In this document: in pieces, positions 1 through 5,532 of the stretch
Numbering within the stretch: the first letter of the stretch is position 1
Layout: every line of letters begins with the position of its first letter
NCBI GenBank assembly: GCA_030146605.1
Contig: JASLBO010000048.1
Coordinates: forward strand, 1-5,532
Source of the DNA: Sphingomonas sp.
Lineage (GTDB): Bacteria > Pseudomonadota > Alphaproteobacteria > Sphingomonadales > Sphingomonadaceae
Length of the DNA: 5,532 bases
Direction of reading: 5' to 3'
Translations under genes and position numbers: made by a program
The notes under the pieces: generated by a model
Database searches by the model: none
What the model saw: only the letters and a program-made list of their open reading frames with translations
What the model was told of the DNA's origin: nothing

Positions 1-1
1 C

Positions 2-235
2 TTCTGCGACCATTTCCTGATGGCGAGCGACCGGCCGGGCGAGAAGTCGCTGAGCTTCCAGCTCGGCGGCGCCGAAGGCTGCACCGCGCGGCTCTGCCTG
101 CTGCGCACGGGGCGGACGAAGCTCCCCGACTTCACCGTCACGACGATGGCCGGCGACCGCGTGCGCGGACAGGAAATAGAGGGTCGCATGGAATTCCGCG
201 TCCCGGCCGACGGAATGATCACAATAGCGTGGTGA
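2..235 (+). CDS. C-terminal end of an unrecognised protein (5' truncated)
   Basis: The reading frame is open from base 2 and runs 77 codons to a TGA at 233-235, with no stop before the left edge, so the gene starts outside the window; the internal ATG at 20 is probably not the start. The visible part has no motif I can name. It alternates hydrophobic and polar residues (for example LSFQLGG, FTVTTMAG, MEFRVPADG) and ends in ITIAW, which suggests the last beta-strands of a beta-sandwich or jelly-roll domain rather than a helical enzyme core. It lies 60 bases upstream of the SDR gene on the same strand and may share its transcript. A secreted or periplasmic carbohydrate-active enzyme would fit the GH130 gene two positions downstream, but this is context only. 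Codon use is GC-rich, as in the following genes. I am confident it is coding and have no confident function. Confidence 0.7.
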   Translation, partial: FCDHFLMASDRPGEKSLSFQLGGAEGCTARLCLLRTGRTKLPDFTVTTMAGDRVRGQEIEGRMEFRVPADGMITIAW

Positions 236-284
236 GAGGAACCTAAAAGCCGCCCGATCCTTGTTCGCTGCGAAGCCGCACAAC

Positions 285-288
285 GGAG
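285..288 (+). promoter_or_regulatory. Shine-Dalgarno site of the SDR gene
   Basis: A GGAG lies seven bases before the ATG at 296, the usual spacing. It supports this start over later in-frame codons even though the protein then carries about 20 extra residues before the Rossmann fold. I saw no clear promoter in the 60 bases between the preceding stop and this ATG, which fits co-transcription with the upstream gene. Confidence 0.6.
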
Positions 289-295
289 CCCAGCC

Positions 296-1075
296 ATGTC
301 TGATCTTGCCGAACCGCCCGTCCGAGGCGAAGCCGACGCGCATACCGAGCAGCCGAGCCTCGCGGGCCGCCGCGCCCTCGTCACCGGCGGCACCACCGGG
401 ATCGGCCGCGCGATCGCGATCCTGCTCGCCGCGGAAGGCGCCAGGGTCTTCGTCGGCGGCCGCACCCCCGAGCATCTCGACGACGCCCTCGCCCGGATCC
501 GCGAAGTCGGCATCGGTGACGGCATCGCCGTCGATCTGGCCCGCCAAGAGGATGTCGAGCGCTTCGTCGCGGAAGGCGAGCGCTTCCTCGGCGGGATCGA
601 CGTGGCGGTGATCAATGCCGGCATCGCCGCCGACGGGCTCGACGATACCGACGCGCAGGACATCCGCTACACCGTCGACACCAACCTCACGTCGCACATG
701 ACCGTCGCCAAGGCGGCGGTAGAGCGGATGGGCCCGGGCAGCGACGTGGTCTTCATCGGATCGATGTCGGCAGTCTCGCGCGGCGGCGAATCGACCGTCT
801 ACGTCGCGACCAAGACGGGCGTCGAAGCCTTTGCCGAGGCTTTGCGCAAGGAGCTCGCGGAGAAGGACATCAAGGTCGGCAATATCGAGCCGGGCCTCAC
901 CGGCTCCGACATGCAGCTCCCCGACATTCCGGTCGAGAAGCAGCGCGAGATGATCCGCAACGGCGACATGCTCCGCGCCGAGGACATCGCCGCGGCGACG
1001 CACTTCATGCTCACCCAGCCGCGCCGCACCGTGGTGTCGCTGATGCGCGTCGAGCCCCGCCTCCAGACCCGATGA
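296..1075 (+). CDS. Short-chain dehydrogenase/reductase (SDR), classical type
   Basis: A cytoplasmic NAD(P)-dependent oxidoreductase of 259 residues, the usual size for a classical SDR plus a short polar N-terminal tail (about residues 1-21). The cofactor-binding TGxxxGIG motif is at residues 30-37 and the structural NAG at 107-109. The catalytic set is complete: Asn130, Ser156, Tyr169 and Lys173 (YVATK), with Ser and Tyr 13 residues apart as in the family. The PG motif follows at 199-200. Arg56 after the second beta-strand (GGR) leans towards NADP(H), which is inference. The stop overlaps the GH130 start as ATGA, so the two are probably translationally coupled and the substrate may be a sugar or a product of mannoside breakdown. 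SDR sequence alone does not give the substrate; polyol, keto-sugar or unrelated alcohol oxidation all remain possible. The family call is very secure, the substrate unknown. Confidence 0.93.
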   Translation: MSDLAEPPVRGEADAHTEQPSLAGRRALVTGGTTGIGRAIAILLAAEGARVFVGGRTPEHLDDALARIREVGIGDGIAVDLARQEDVERFVAEGERFLGGIDVAVINAGIAADGLDDTDAQDIRYTVDTNLTSHMTVAKAAVERMGPGSDVVFIGSMSAVSRGGESTVYVATKTGVEAFAEALRKELAEKDIKVGNIEPGLTGSDMQLPDIPVEKQREMIRNGDMLRAEDIAAATHFMLTQPRRTVVSLMRVEPRLQTR

Positions 1076-2190
1076 AGTTCGACACCGACCGGCTGGTCTT
1101 CGGCCCCGACGACATCGACCTTTCGCGCTCGCCGCTCGCCGGGCATCTCGGCGCCGAGACCTATATCCTCGGCGCGTTCAACCCGGCGCTGACCCGGCTG
1201 CCGAACGGCAATCTCGCGATGTTCGTGCGCGTCGCGGAGGCGCTGCGCCAGCCGATCTTCGACGGCCACGTCCACGCGATCCGCTGGAACGACGGCGAAT
1301 ATGCTCTCGACGCCTGGCCGCTCGACCAGGTCGACACTGCCGACCCGCGTAAATTCCTGATCCGCGGCGGGCGCTGGAAAGTAATGGCGCTAACGTCGCT
1401 CTCGTGGATATTGCCGGTCGAGCTCTCCCCCGACGGGCTCGAAGTCGTGGCAGTCCATTACGACAGGGCGATCGCTCCGCACGCCAGCTTCCAATGCTAT
1501 GGCGTCGAAGATGCGCGCGTGTCGAAGGTCGGCGACCGCTGGCTGATGACGACCTGCTCGGTCAGCCCCGAGCGGCATTGCACCACGCTGTACAGCTCGA
1601 CCAACGGCCTCGATTTCACCTTCGAAGATATCGTCCTCGATCACCAGAACAAGGACATGCTGATCTTCGAGGGCCTGATCGAGGACCGATACTGGGCCCA
1701 GACCCGCCCGCTCGGCGATCTCTATTTCACGTATCCGCCGGGCAGCGAATGGCGCGCCGGCCCGTCGATCAACCTCGCCACCTCGCCCGACGCGCTCCAT
1801 TGGAAGCCGCACCGCGACGCCGGCCTGCGCCCGCACGCCGCGACCCTGCACACTGCGCGGATGGGCGGCGGCACCCCGCCGATCCTCACCGACAAGGGCT
1901 GGCTGACCCTGTGGCACGGCGTCGAGCCCAAGGAGATCGTCGGCATCTACCGCACCTATTGGTCGATCCTCGACAAGGACGATCCGTCGAAGGTGATCCG
2001 CACCGAGCACACGCCGCTGCTCGAGCCCGATGCCGAGCTCACCCGTCCGCTCGAGGACAAGATGTACGTTCGCGACGTGGTGTTCACCACCGGCATCGCC
2101 GATGCGGGCGATCATTATGTCGTCGCCAGCGGCGAAGCCGACCTCGCCTGCCGCATCACGCACATCCCGAAGGCCATATTCGCCGATTGA
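1072..2190 (+). CDS. GH130 family beta-mannoside phosphorylase or beta-mannosidase
   Basis: A 372-residue protein matching the GH130 five-bladed beta-propeller family, whose members either phosphorolyse beta-mannosides (releasing mannose 1-phosphate) or, in some branches, hydrolyse beta-1,2-mannosides. Family landmarks appear in order: FNPA at 36-39, an RV(A)E strand at 53-56, GVEDAR at 144-149, GGGTPPI at 265-271, WHGV at 281-284, VVFTTG at 336-341 and GEAD at 354-357. Asp147 in the EDAR motif aligns with the family's proton-donor Asp; most members have EDPR, so Ala148 is a departure from the usual Pro. His282 and several arginines that could contact phosphate are present, which leans towards phosphorylase, but the choice is not settled. 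There is no signal peptide, so it acts in the cytoplasm on imported oligosaccharide. The ATG sits inside the SDR stop. It is the last gene of its unit, convergent with rsgA. Confidence 0.88.
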   Translation: MKFDTDRLVFGPDDIDLSRSPLAGHLGAETYILGAFNPALTRLPNGNLAMFVRVAEALRQPIFDGHVHAIRWNDGEYALDAWPLDQVDTADPRKFLIRGGRWKVMALTSLSWILPVELSPDGLEVVAVHYDRAIAPHASFQCYGVEDARVSKVGDRWLMTTCSVSPERHCTTLYSSTNGLDFTFEDIVLDHQNKDMLIFEGLIEDRYWAQTRPLGDLYFTYPPGSEWRAGPSINLATSPDALHWKPHRDAGLRPHAATLHTARMGGGTPPILTDKGWLTLWHGVEPKEIVGIYRTYWSILDKDDPSKVIRTEHTPLLEPDAELTRPLEDKMYVRDVVFTTGIADAGDHYVVASGEADLACRITHIPKAIFAD

Positions 2191-2253
2191 TCGCCGCCCG
2201 CGCCCTGTGGCACCGGGCTGCCGCCTACCCTGCCGAGCACCTCATCGATCTCG

Positions 2254-3249
2254 TTATCGGCGGCGCTTCCTTGGGTATGCAGCGGTGACGCCGTCCTCTG
2301 CCGCCAGCTGGCGCCAGCGCTGGAAACGCTCCGATGTCAGCGTGCCTCCGGCGATTGCTGCCTGCACCGCGCAGCCCGGCTCGCTGCCATGCGCGCAATC
2401 CGAGAAACGACAGCGCCTGGCCGCCAGTAGAAAGTCATCGAAAATCTCTGCGACTCCGGCGGCCACGTCGGAAAGTTGCAATTCGCGCATGCCCGGCGTG
2501 TCGAGGAGCCAACCCCCTCGATCGAGCCGATGCATTTCGCGCACCGTGGTCGTGTGGCGCCCCGTGTCGTCACTTTGGCGGATCGCCCCGGTGGCGATAC
2601 TGTCCGACCCGCGCAGCGTGTTTACCAGCGTCGATTTGCCGACTCCCGACGAGCCCAGAAGCGCTACGGTCTTGCCCTTGCCGCACCAGGCGGCGAGGCG
2701 AGTTGCGCTCCCCGGATCGCGGCCGTCGACGGTTTCCACCGTCAATCCGGGTTCAATCGCGCTTACCGCCGCCGCAAAAGCATCCGGCGTTTCCGTCAGG
2801 TCGGTCTTTGTGAGGACCACGACCGGCTTCACGCCCACCTCGCGCGCCAGCACCAGATAACGCTCGAGCCGCGCGACGCTGAAATCCAGGTTGCACGAGG
2901 CGACGACGAACAGCGTGTCGACATTGGCGGCGATCATCTGCTCTTTGCGCGGATCACCCGGTGCGCGCCGCTTGAACAGGTTCAGCCGACGAAGGACGCG
3001 TGTCGGCTGCAGCGTAGCGTTGTCTACCAGCAGCCAGTCGCCGACCGTCGGATGATCGTCCGATGCCGCGGCACCGGGAATATAGGGTGTTAGCGAATGC
3101 TGCCGCCCCGCGCCCGTTACGGCGATCTTGCCGCGATGCACCGCCATGACGCGGACCGGATGGCATCGCTGCGCTTCCTCAACCGAAACCTGCTCGCTGA
3201 AAAAGGGAGTCCAGCCGAGCTCTTCCAAAGTCTCATCGGTCGATTTCAT
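2254..3249 (-). CDS. rsgA: Ribosome small subunit-dependent GTPase A (RsgA/YjeQ family)
   Basis: A 331-residue circularly permuted GTPase. In Escherichia coli this family acts late in 30S subunit maturation, and its GTPase is stimulated by the 30S particle. The N-terminal OB-fold (about residues 30-90, with VGDW at 69-72) precedes a GTPase domain in the permuted order G4-G1-G2-G3: TKTD at 147-150, P-loop GSSGVGKST at 199-207, GRHTTT at 230-235, DTPG at 250-253. The C-terminal zinc knuckle is intact, with Cys280, Cys285, His287 and Cys293 in the C-x4-C-x-H-x5-C pattern. The protein ends in a basic RKRRR tail. The LGW near the N-terminus (residues 11-13) resembles the longer RsgA variants often present as a second copy, so it may be a paralogue of the housekeeping gene. 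The ATG has no good Shine-Dalgarno nearby, only an AAAGAAAG about 15 bases away. Its stop is 63 bases from the GH130 stop. Confidence 0.95.
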   Translation of the reverse strand: MKSTDETLEELGWTPFFSEQVSVEEAQRCHPVRVMAVHRGKIAVTGAGRQHSLTPYIPGAAASDDHPTVGDWLLVDNATLQPTRVLRRLNLFKRRAPGDPRKEQMIAANVDTLFVVASCNLDFSVARLERYLVLAREVGVKPVVVLTKTDLTETPDAFAAAVSAIEPGLTVETVDGRDPGSATRLAAWCGKGKTVALLGSSGVGKSTLVNTLRGSDSIATGAIRQSDDTGRHTTTVREMHRLDRGGWLLDTPGMRELQLSDVAAGVAEIFDDFLLAARRCRFSDCAHGSEPGCAVQAAIAGGTLTSERFQRWRQLAAEDGVTAAYPRKRRR

Positions 3250-3500
3250 GTGGAAGCGGCGTCTTTCTTTCGAACGAGAGAAGCGATTGCCCGCCCGTCA
3301 GGCAAATGCAGGGGCTCCGCTAACATGGTCGATCGCCAGAGCCTATCAAGGTGAGGCAGCTTCTGAGCGATAGCGGCCGGATCGATTTCAGCGACGCGGG
3401 TTCGCCGCCCATCCGCCCTTATATCGAGTGCCGGTGTTGGTATGCCGGCCGCACCGCTATAGGTGGGCGGCGCAAAGTTGAGGCATTGAGACAGACGCAT
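3246..3500 (-). CDS. Doubtful small ORF overlapping the rsgA start
   Basis: An open frame on the minus strand starts at an ATG at 3500 (or a TTG at 3509) and ends with a TGA that overlaps the rsgA ATG as ATGA, the layout of coupled genes. The 84-residue product has no motif I recognise; it contains a moderately plausible stretch around IDPAAIAQKLPHLDRLW and a basic end (RKKDAAST). For it: the ATGA junction and the lack of a good Shine-Dalgarno for rsgA. Against it: its start overlaps the HNH gene's ATG head to head, leaving no room for upstream signals, and its third codon positions look mixed. A shorter version from the in-frame ATG near 3326 is possible. Most likely a chance frame. Confidence 0.15.
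   Translation of the reverse strand: MRLSQCLNFAPPTYSGAAGIPTPALDIRADGRRTRVAEIDPAAIAQKLPHLDRLWRSTMLAEPLHLPDGRAIASLVRKKDAAST
3250..3498. other. Intergenic region between divergent rsgA and HNH genes
   Basis: These 249 bases must hold the promoters for rsgA (leftward) and the HNH gene (rightward), unless rsgA is read from a doubtful small ORF here. Base composition is less GC-biased than in the flanking operons. Visible elements are a leftward TATAAG at 3418-3423, a rightward TATAGG at 3458-3463 preceded by TTGGTA at 3437-3442, a TGCCGG direct repeat at 3429-3434 and 3443-3448, and a small TTGCC/GGCAA inverted repeat at 3287-3291 and 3301-3305. None is strong alone. No RNA gene or mobile element end was recognised. 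Confidence 0.5.
3437..3463 (+). promoter_or_regulatory. Candidate promoter for the HNH gene
   Basis: TTGGTA at 3437-3442 and TATAGG at 3458-3463 are separated by 15 bases, shorter than the usual 17; shifting the first element to GTGTTG at 3435-3440 gives 17 but a poorer match. It would place a transcript start roughly 30 bases before the HNH ATG. This is a guess from weak consensus matches. Confidence 0.2.
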
Positions 3501-3834
3501 GGCCCGCAAGCATTCAAGACATGACCCCTATGGAGAGCCGCTTCGCGAGGAGGAAGCTCCGGCGATGGTGCTCTGCTGGCTCTGTGGCCGCCCTGCCGGC
3601 AAGACCATTGTCTGGCACCATCCCGTGCCCAAGAGCCGGGGCGGGCGCGATGTTGTGCCCATGCACCCCATTTGCCAGCAGACGCTGATCGCCAATTTCA
3701 CAAATTCCGAACTGCAGCGCCATGGGATGGATGTGGAGGGTCTGTTGGCCAACCCCAACGTGCGCAAATTTGTCGACTGGGTGTCGAAGAAGGACCCAGA
3801 TTTCACCGCGACCACGACCAGGAAGCAACGCTGA
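3499..3834 (+). CDS. HNH-endonuclease-like protein with a degenerate HNH motif
   Basis: A 111-residue protein related to small HNH (beta-beta-alpha-metal) nucleases. The zinc-ribbon half CWLC is at residues 26-29, followed by the HNH core WHHPVPKSRGG at 39-49 and MHPIC at 55-59, where a His/Cys pair stands in for the second Cys pair. The expected His immediately after the last Cys is replaced by Gln60, and the position of a further His common in relatives (TIH) is Ile64. The N-terminus is basic (ARKHSRHD), then acidic (REEEAP), and the protein ends in a basic RKQR. The start is the ATG at 3499, with only a weak GAG upstream. The family call rests on the WHHPVPKSRGG block. Because a metal-binding His is missing, nuclease activity is doubtful; a structural or DNA-binding role, or decay, are alternatives. 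It stands alone between divergent rsgA and the convergent transporter gene. Confidence 0.8.
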   Translation: MARKHSRHDPYGEPLREEEAPAMVLCWLCGRPAGKTIVWHHPVPKSRGGRDVVPMHPICQQTLIANFTNSELQRHGMDVEGLLANPNVRKFVDWVSKKDPDFTATTTRKQR

Positions 3835-3946
3835 CCAGCCAGCGCTTCGGGTAACCGCCCCCAAAGCAGGCGAAGCTTGATGCTCGGTCGTGATCGGCAC
3901 AGCTCAGGAGCCGCGCACGCAGGTCAGGAAGAGCCGGAGCGTGCGT

Positions 3947-5257
3947 TCATGCGTGCAACCGACGCAGCGCAATCGGGAGCAGGGCCAGCATCGTCGCGGC
4001 GATCAGCCCCCCGACGCCCATCACCAGCGACACGGTCATGAGCCCGCTGCCCCCGGCGAACAGCGCACCGGCGACCAGCGGCCCGACTGCCGATCCGCCG
4101 CGCCCGATCCCGATCACGAAGCCGGTACCGCTCGCCCGGAGCGCCGCCGGGTAGGCCTGGGCGAGGATCGGGTACATGCCGACCACCCCGGCGTTGATGA
4201 AGAAGGCCGCGACCGCCGCCGCCGCCGAGAGCTTGACCAGATCGTGGAAGCCGAGGCCGAACACTGCGATCGCCCCTACCCCGGCGAGCATCGCCGCGAT
4301 GACCAGCGGACGAAGCGCGAAGCGCTGCGCGGCGAGCCCGATCGCGACGGCACCGGCAAGGTTGCCGATATTGGCCATGACCAGCACCCGGCCGGCCGAC
4401 GCCTGGTCGAACCCCATGTCGACCACAATCTTAGGAATCCACTTCTGGACATAATAAAAGAACATGATCTGCGCAAAATAGGCGATGGTGAGCAGCACGG
4501 TGACGCCGGCATATCGCGGCGAGAACAAAGTCAGCAGCGACGGCTTTTCCCGCTGCGCCGGCGGCGGCAATTGCGCGATCGCCGGCCGGGCCAGGCGCGC
4601 AAGCGTGGCGTTCACCCGCGCAACCGCGTCCGGACGGCGCCGCGCGATCAGCGAGTCGATCGATTCGGGGAGCAGGAAGAAAGCGAGCGGCAGCGCCACG
4701 GCGGTCGCGATCGCGCCGAACAGGAACACCGAACGCCAGTCGCCGGTCGCCGCCAGCAGCGCCGAGGCGACCAGCCCGCCGAGGATCGCGCCGGTCGAAT
4801 AGCCGGCGATGTTGAGCGAAACGTTGAGCCCGCGGCGGCGATCGTTCGAGAATTCGGCGACCATCGCGCTGGTCGAGGACAGCATCCCGCCGATGCCGAG
4901 CCCGGTGAACAGCCGCGCGGCCGAGAGCCATTGGAGGTCGCGCGCGCCCCACGCCGCGAACATCCCGATCGCCATCACCACCAGGCAGCCGAGGATCGTC
5001 GGACGCCGCCCGATGCGATCGGCGACATTGCCGATCAGCACCGATCCCACGGCCATGCCGAACAGCTCCATCGACAGCAGCAGGCCGAGCGTCGCCTTGT
5101 CGATACCCCATTCCTGCGCGATACCCGGCGCGGCGAAGCTGATCGCCAGCACGTCGAATCCGTCGAGCGCGTTGAGCGCAATGCACAAGACGATCACGAC
5201 GATCTGCGCGGCGCGCATCGGCTCGGCGGCGATCGCCGCGCGGGGATCCTGCGTCAT
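3947..5257 (-). CDS. Major facilitator transporter, aromatic acid:H+ symporter-like (AAHS)
   Basis: An inner-membrane transporter of 436 residues with about 12 hydrophobic segments in two halves, split by a polar cytoplasmic loop at about residues 200-245. The first membrane segment carries DGFD (32-35), the DGxD signature of PcaK/BenK-type aromatic acid permeases. The loop between segments 2 and 3 has the MFS motif GNVADRIGRR (76-85), segment 4 has RLFTGLGIGG (115-124), and PES (197-199) ends segment 6. The second half ends with YPAALRASGTG and GIGRGG (369-388), also typical of this group. The likely role is proton-coupled uptake of a benzoate- or hydroxybenzoate-type acid; the substrate cannot be fixed from sequence. 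A good AGAGGA lies before the ATG. The gene lies 52 bases downstream of an IclR-type regulator on the same strand. Other sugar-acid MFS families are less likely given DGFD. Confidence 0.88.
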   Translation of the reverse strand: MTQDPRAAIAAEPMRAAQIVVIVLCIALNALDGFDVLAISFAAPGIAQEWGIDKATLGLLLSMELFGMAVGSVLIGNVADRIGRRPTILGCLVVMAIGMFAAWGARDLQWLSAARLFTGLGIGGMLSSTSAMVAEFSNDRRRGLNVSLNIAGYSTGAILGGLVASALLAATGDWRSVFLFGAIATAVALPLAFFLLPESIDSLIARRRPDAVARVNATLARLARPAIAQLPPPAQREKPSLLTLFSPRYAGVTVLLTIAYFAQIMFFYYVQKWIPKIVVDMGFDQASAGRVLVMANIGNLAGAVAIGLAAQRFALRPLVIAAMLAGVGAIAVFGLGFHDLVKLSAAAAVAAFFINAGVVGMYPILAQAYPAALRASGTGFVIGIGRGGSAVGPLVAGALFAGGSGLMTVSLVMGVGGLIAATMLALLPIALRRLHA

Positions 5258-5262
5258 GGAGT

Positions 5263-5268
5263 TCCTCT
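5263..5268 (-). promoter_or_regulatory. Shine-Dalgarno site of the transporter gene
   Basis: On the minus strand AGAGGA is followed by five bases and then the ATG at 5257. It is the clearest ribosome binding site in the window and fixes the transporter start. The 52 bases between the regulator stop and this ATG contain no obvious promoter or terminator, so co-transcription with the regulator is plausible. Confidence 0.65.
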
Positions 5269-5309
5269 CGGGTTCGGCCCGCGCCTCTCTGGACGGGGCT
5301 CGTATCGGT

Positions 5310-5532
5310 TCAGCGCGCGGGAAGCGCCTTCACATGCCGCTGCAGCAGCGCCGCGGTCTCGGGTCGCCGCTGGAGGCAGCGCGACACCGGACCCACTACC
5401 ACGATCGACAGGCGCCGATCGGGATAAGGCAGTGGCAGCGCCACGCCGGCAAGGTCGGGGGTATATTCGGCATTGCTCTGGTGCCAACCGCGCGCCGCTG
5501 CCGCGGCCAGCTCGGCCTCGATGCTTTCCGGC
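5310..5532 (-). CDS. IclR-family transcriptional regulator, C-terminal part (5' truncated)
   Basis: The minus-strand frame enters from the right edge and runs 73 codons to a TGA at 5312-5310. The visible residues match the end of the IclR effector-binding domain: a helix (IEAELAAAAARGW), the EYTPDLAGVALPL segment corresponding to the family's E...GvagvAaPv strand, then a strand ending in GP (SIVVVGP) and a closing helix (ETAALLQRHVKAL). The N-terminal winged-helix DNA-binding domain lies outside the window. IclR proteins such as PcaR and PobR control aromatic acid catabolism and uptake, so its place just upstream of a PcaK-like permease, same strand, suggests it controls that gene and perhaps a catabolic cluster further right. 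Effector and operator cannot be seen here. The family call rests on a partial sequence. Confidence 0.8.
   Translation of the reverse strand, partial: PESIEAELAAAAARGWHQSNAEYTPDLAGVALPLPYPDRRLSIVVVGPVSRCLQRRPETAALLQRHVKALPAR

Noticed and set aside
1390..2163. A 257-codon open frame on the minus strand inside GH130
   Set aside because: It lies wholly antisense to a gene with clear family motifs, its product is low-complexity and Arg/Ala/Gly-rich, and such frames are expected opposite GC-rich coding sequence.
2182..2261. Possible terminator between convergent GH130 and rsgA (GCCGAT at 2182-2187 pairing with ATCGGC at 2256-2261, GATCG at 2189-2193 with CGATC at 2246-2250)
   Set aside because: The paired blocks are short, the loop exceeds 50 bases and there is no T-tract on either strand, so it is not a convincing intrinsic terminator.
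2030..2860. A 276-codon plus-strand frame spanning the GH130 end and the rsgA 3' half
   Set aside because: It crosses two real genes, is Ser/Pro/Arg-rich without motifs, and exists because the GC-rich sequence lacks stops.
3844..3876. Inverted repeat GCTTCG/CGAAGC between the HNH and transporter stops
   Set aside because: Only a 6-bp stem with a 21-base loop and no T-run; it could be a weak bidirectional terminator but is within chance for this composition.
4431..5186. A 251-codon open frame on the minus strand inside the transporter gene
   Set aside because: It is another frame of the same strand with an Arg/Ala-rich composition and no domain; the transporter frame has the membrane segments and motifs.
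5254..5487. A 77-codon minus-strand frame overlapping the regulator end and the transporter start
   Set aside because: It is out of frame with the IclR-like sequence, is Ala/Arg/Pro-rich and has no motif; the other frame shows recognisable IclR C-terminal features.

Overview
The window is GC-rich and densely coded. Codon choice, a degenerate HNH protein of a type I associate with sphingomonads, and the gene content together suggest an alphaproteobacterium close to Sphingomonas or Sphingobium. This placement is inferred from pattern memory, not from a search.

Layout. Bases 2-2190 (+) look like the end of a carbohydrate-related transcription unit. It holds the C-terminal 77 residues of an unrecognised, probably beta-rich protein, then a classical short-chain dehydrogenase/reductase (SDR), then a GH130 beta-mannoside phosphorylase/hydrolase whose ATG overlaps the SDR stop (ATGA). 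Bases 2254-3249 (-) encode a complete circularly permuted GTPase of the RsgA family, convergent with GH130. Bases 3250-3498 hold no confident gene, only weak promoter-like sequences and a doubtful small ORF that overlaps the rsgA start. Bases 3499-3834 (+) encode a 111-residue HNH-type protein whose final catalytic-motif histidine is absent. Bases 3947-5257 (-) encode a 436-residue major facilitator transporter resembling the aromatic acid:H+ symporter (AAHS/PcaK) family. Bases 5310-5532 (-) are the C-terminal end of an IclR-family regulator that continues off the right edge and reads in the same direction as the transporter.

How the genes work together. The SDR and GH130 proteins are probably made in coupled fashion and act on the same mannoside-type sugar, but the exact substrate cannot be read from sequence. 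The IclR regulator and the AAHS-type permease form a plausible regulator-plus-uptake pair for an aromatic acid. The rsgA and HNH genes between these modules use noticeably more A/T-ending codons than GH130 or the transporter, so the middle of the window may have a different history. I see no CRISPR array, tRNA, rRNA, insertion sequence or toxin-antitoxin pair, and no clearly new defence or mobile system. The most unusual items are the SDR-GH130 coupling, the degenerate HNH motif and the codon-use shift.
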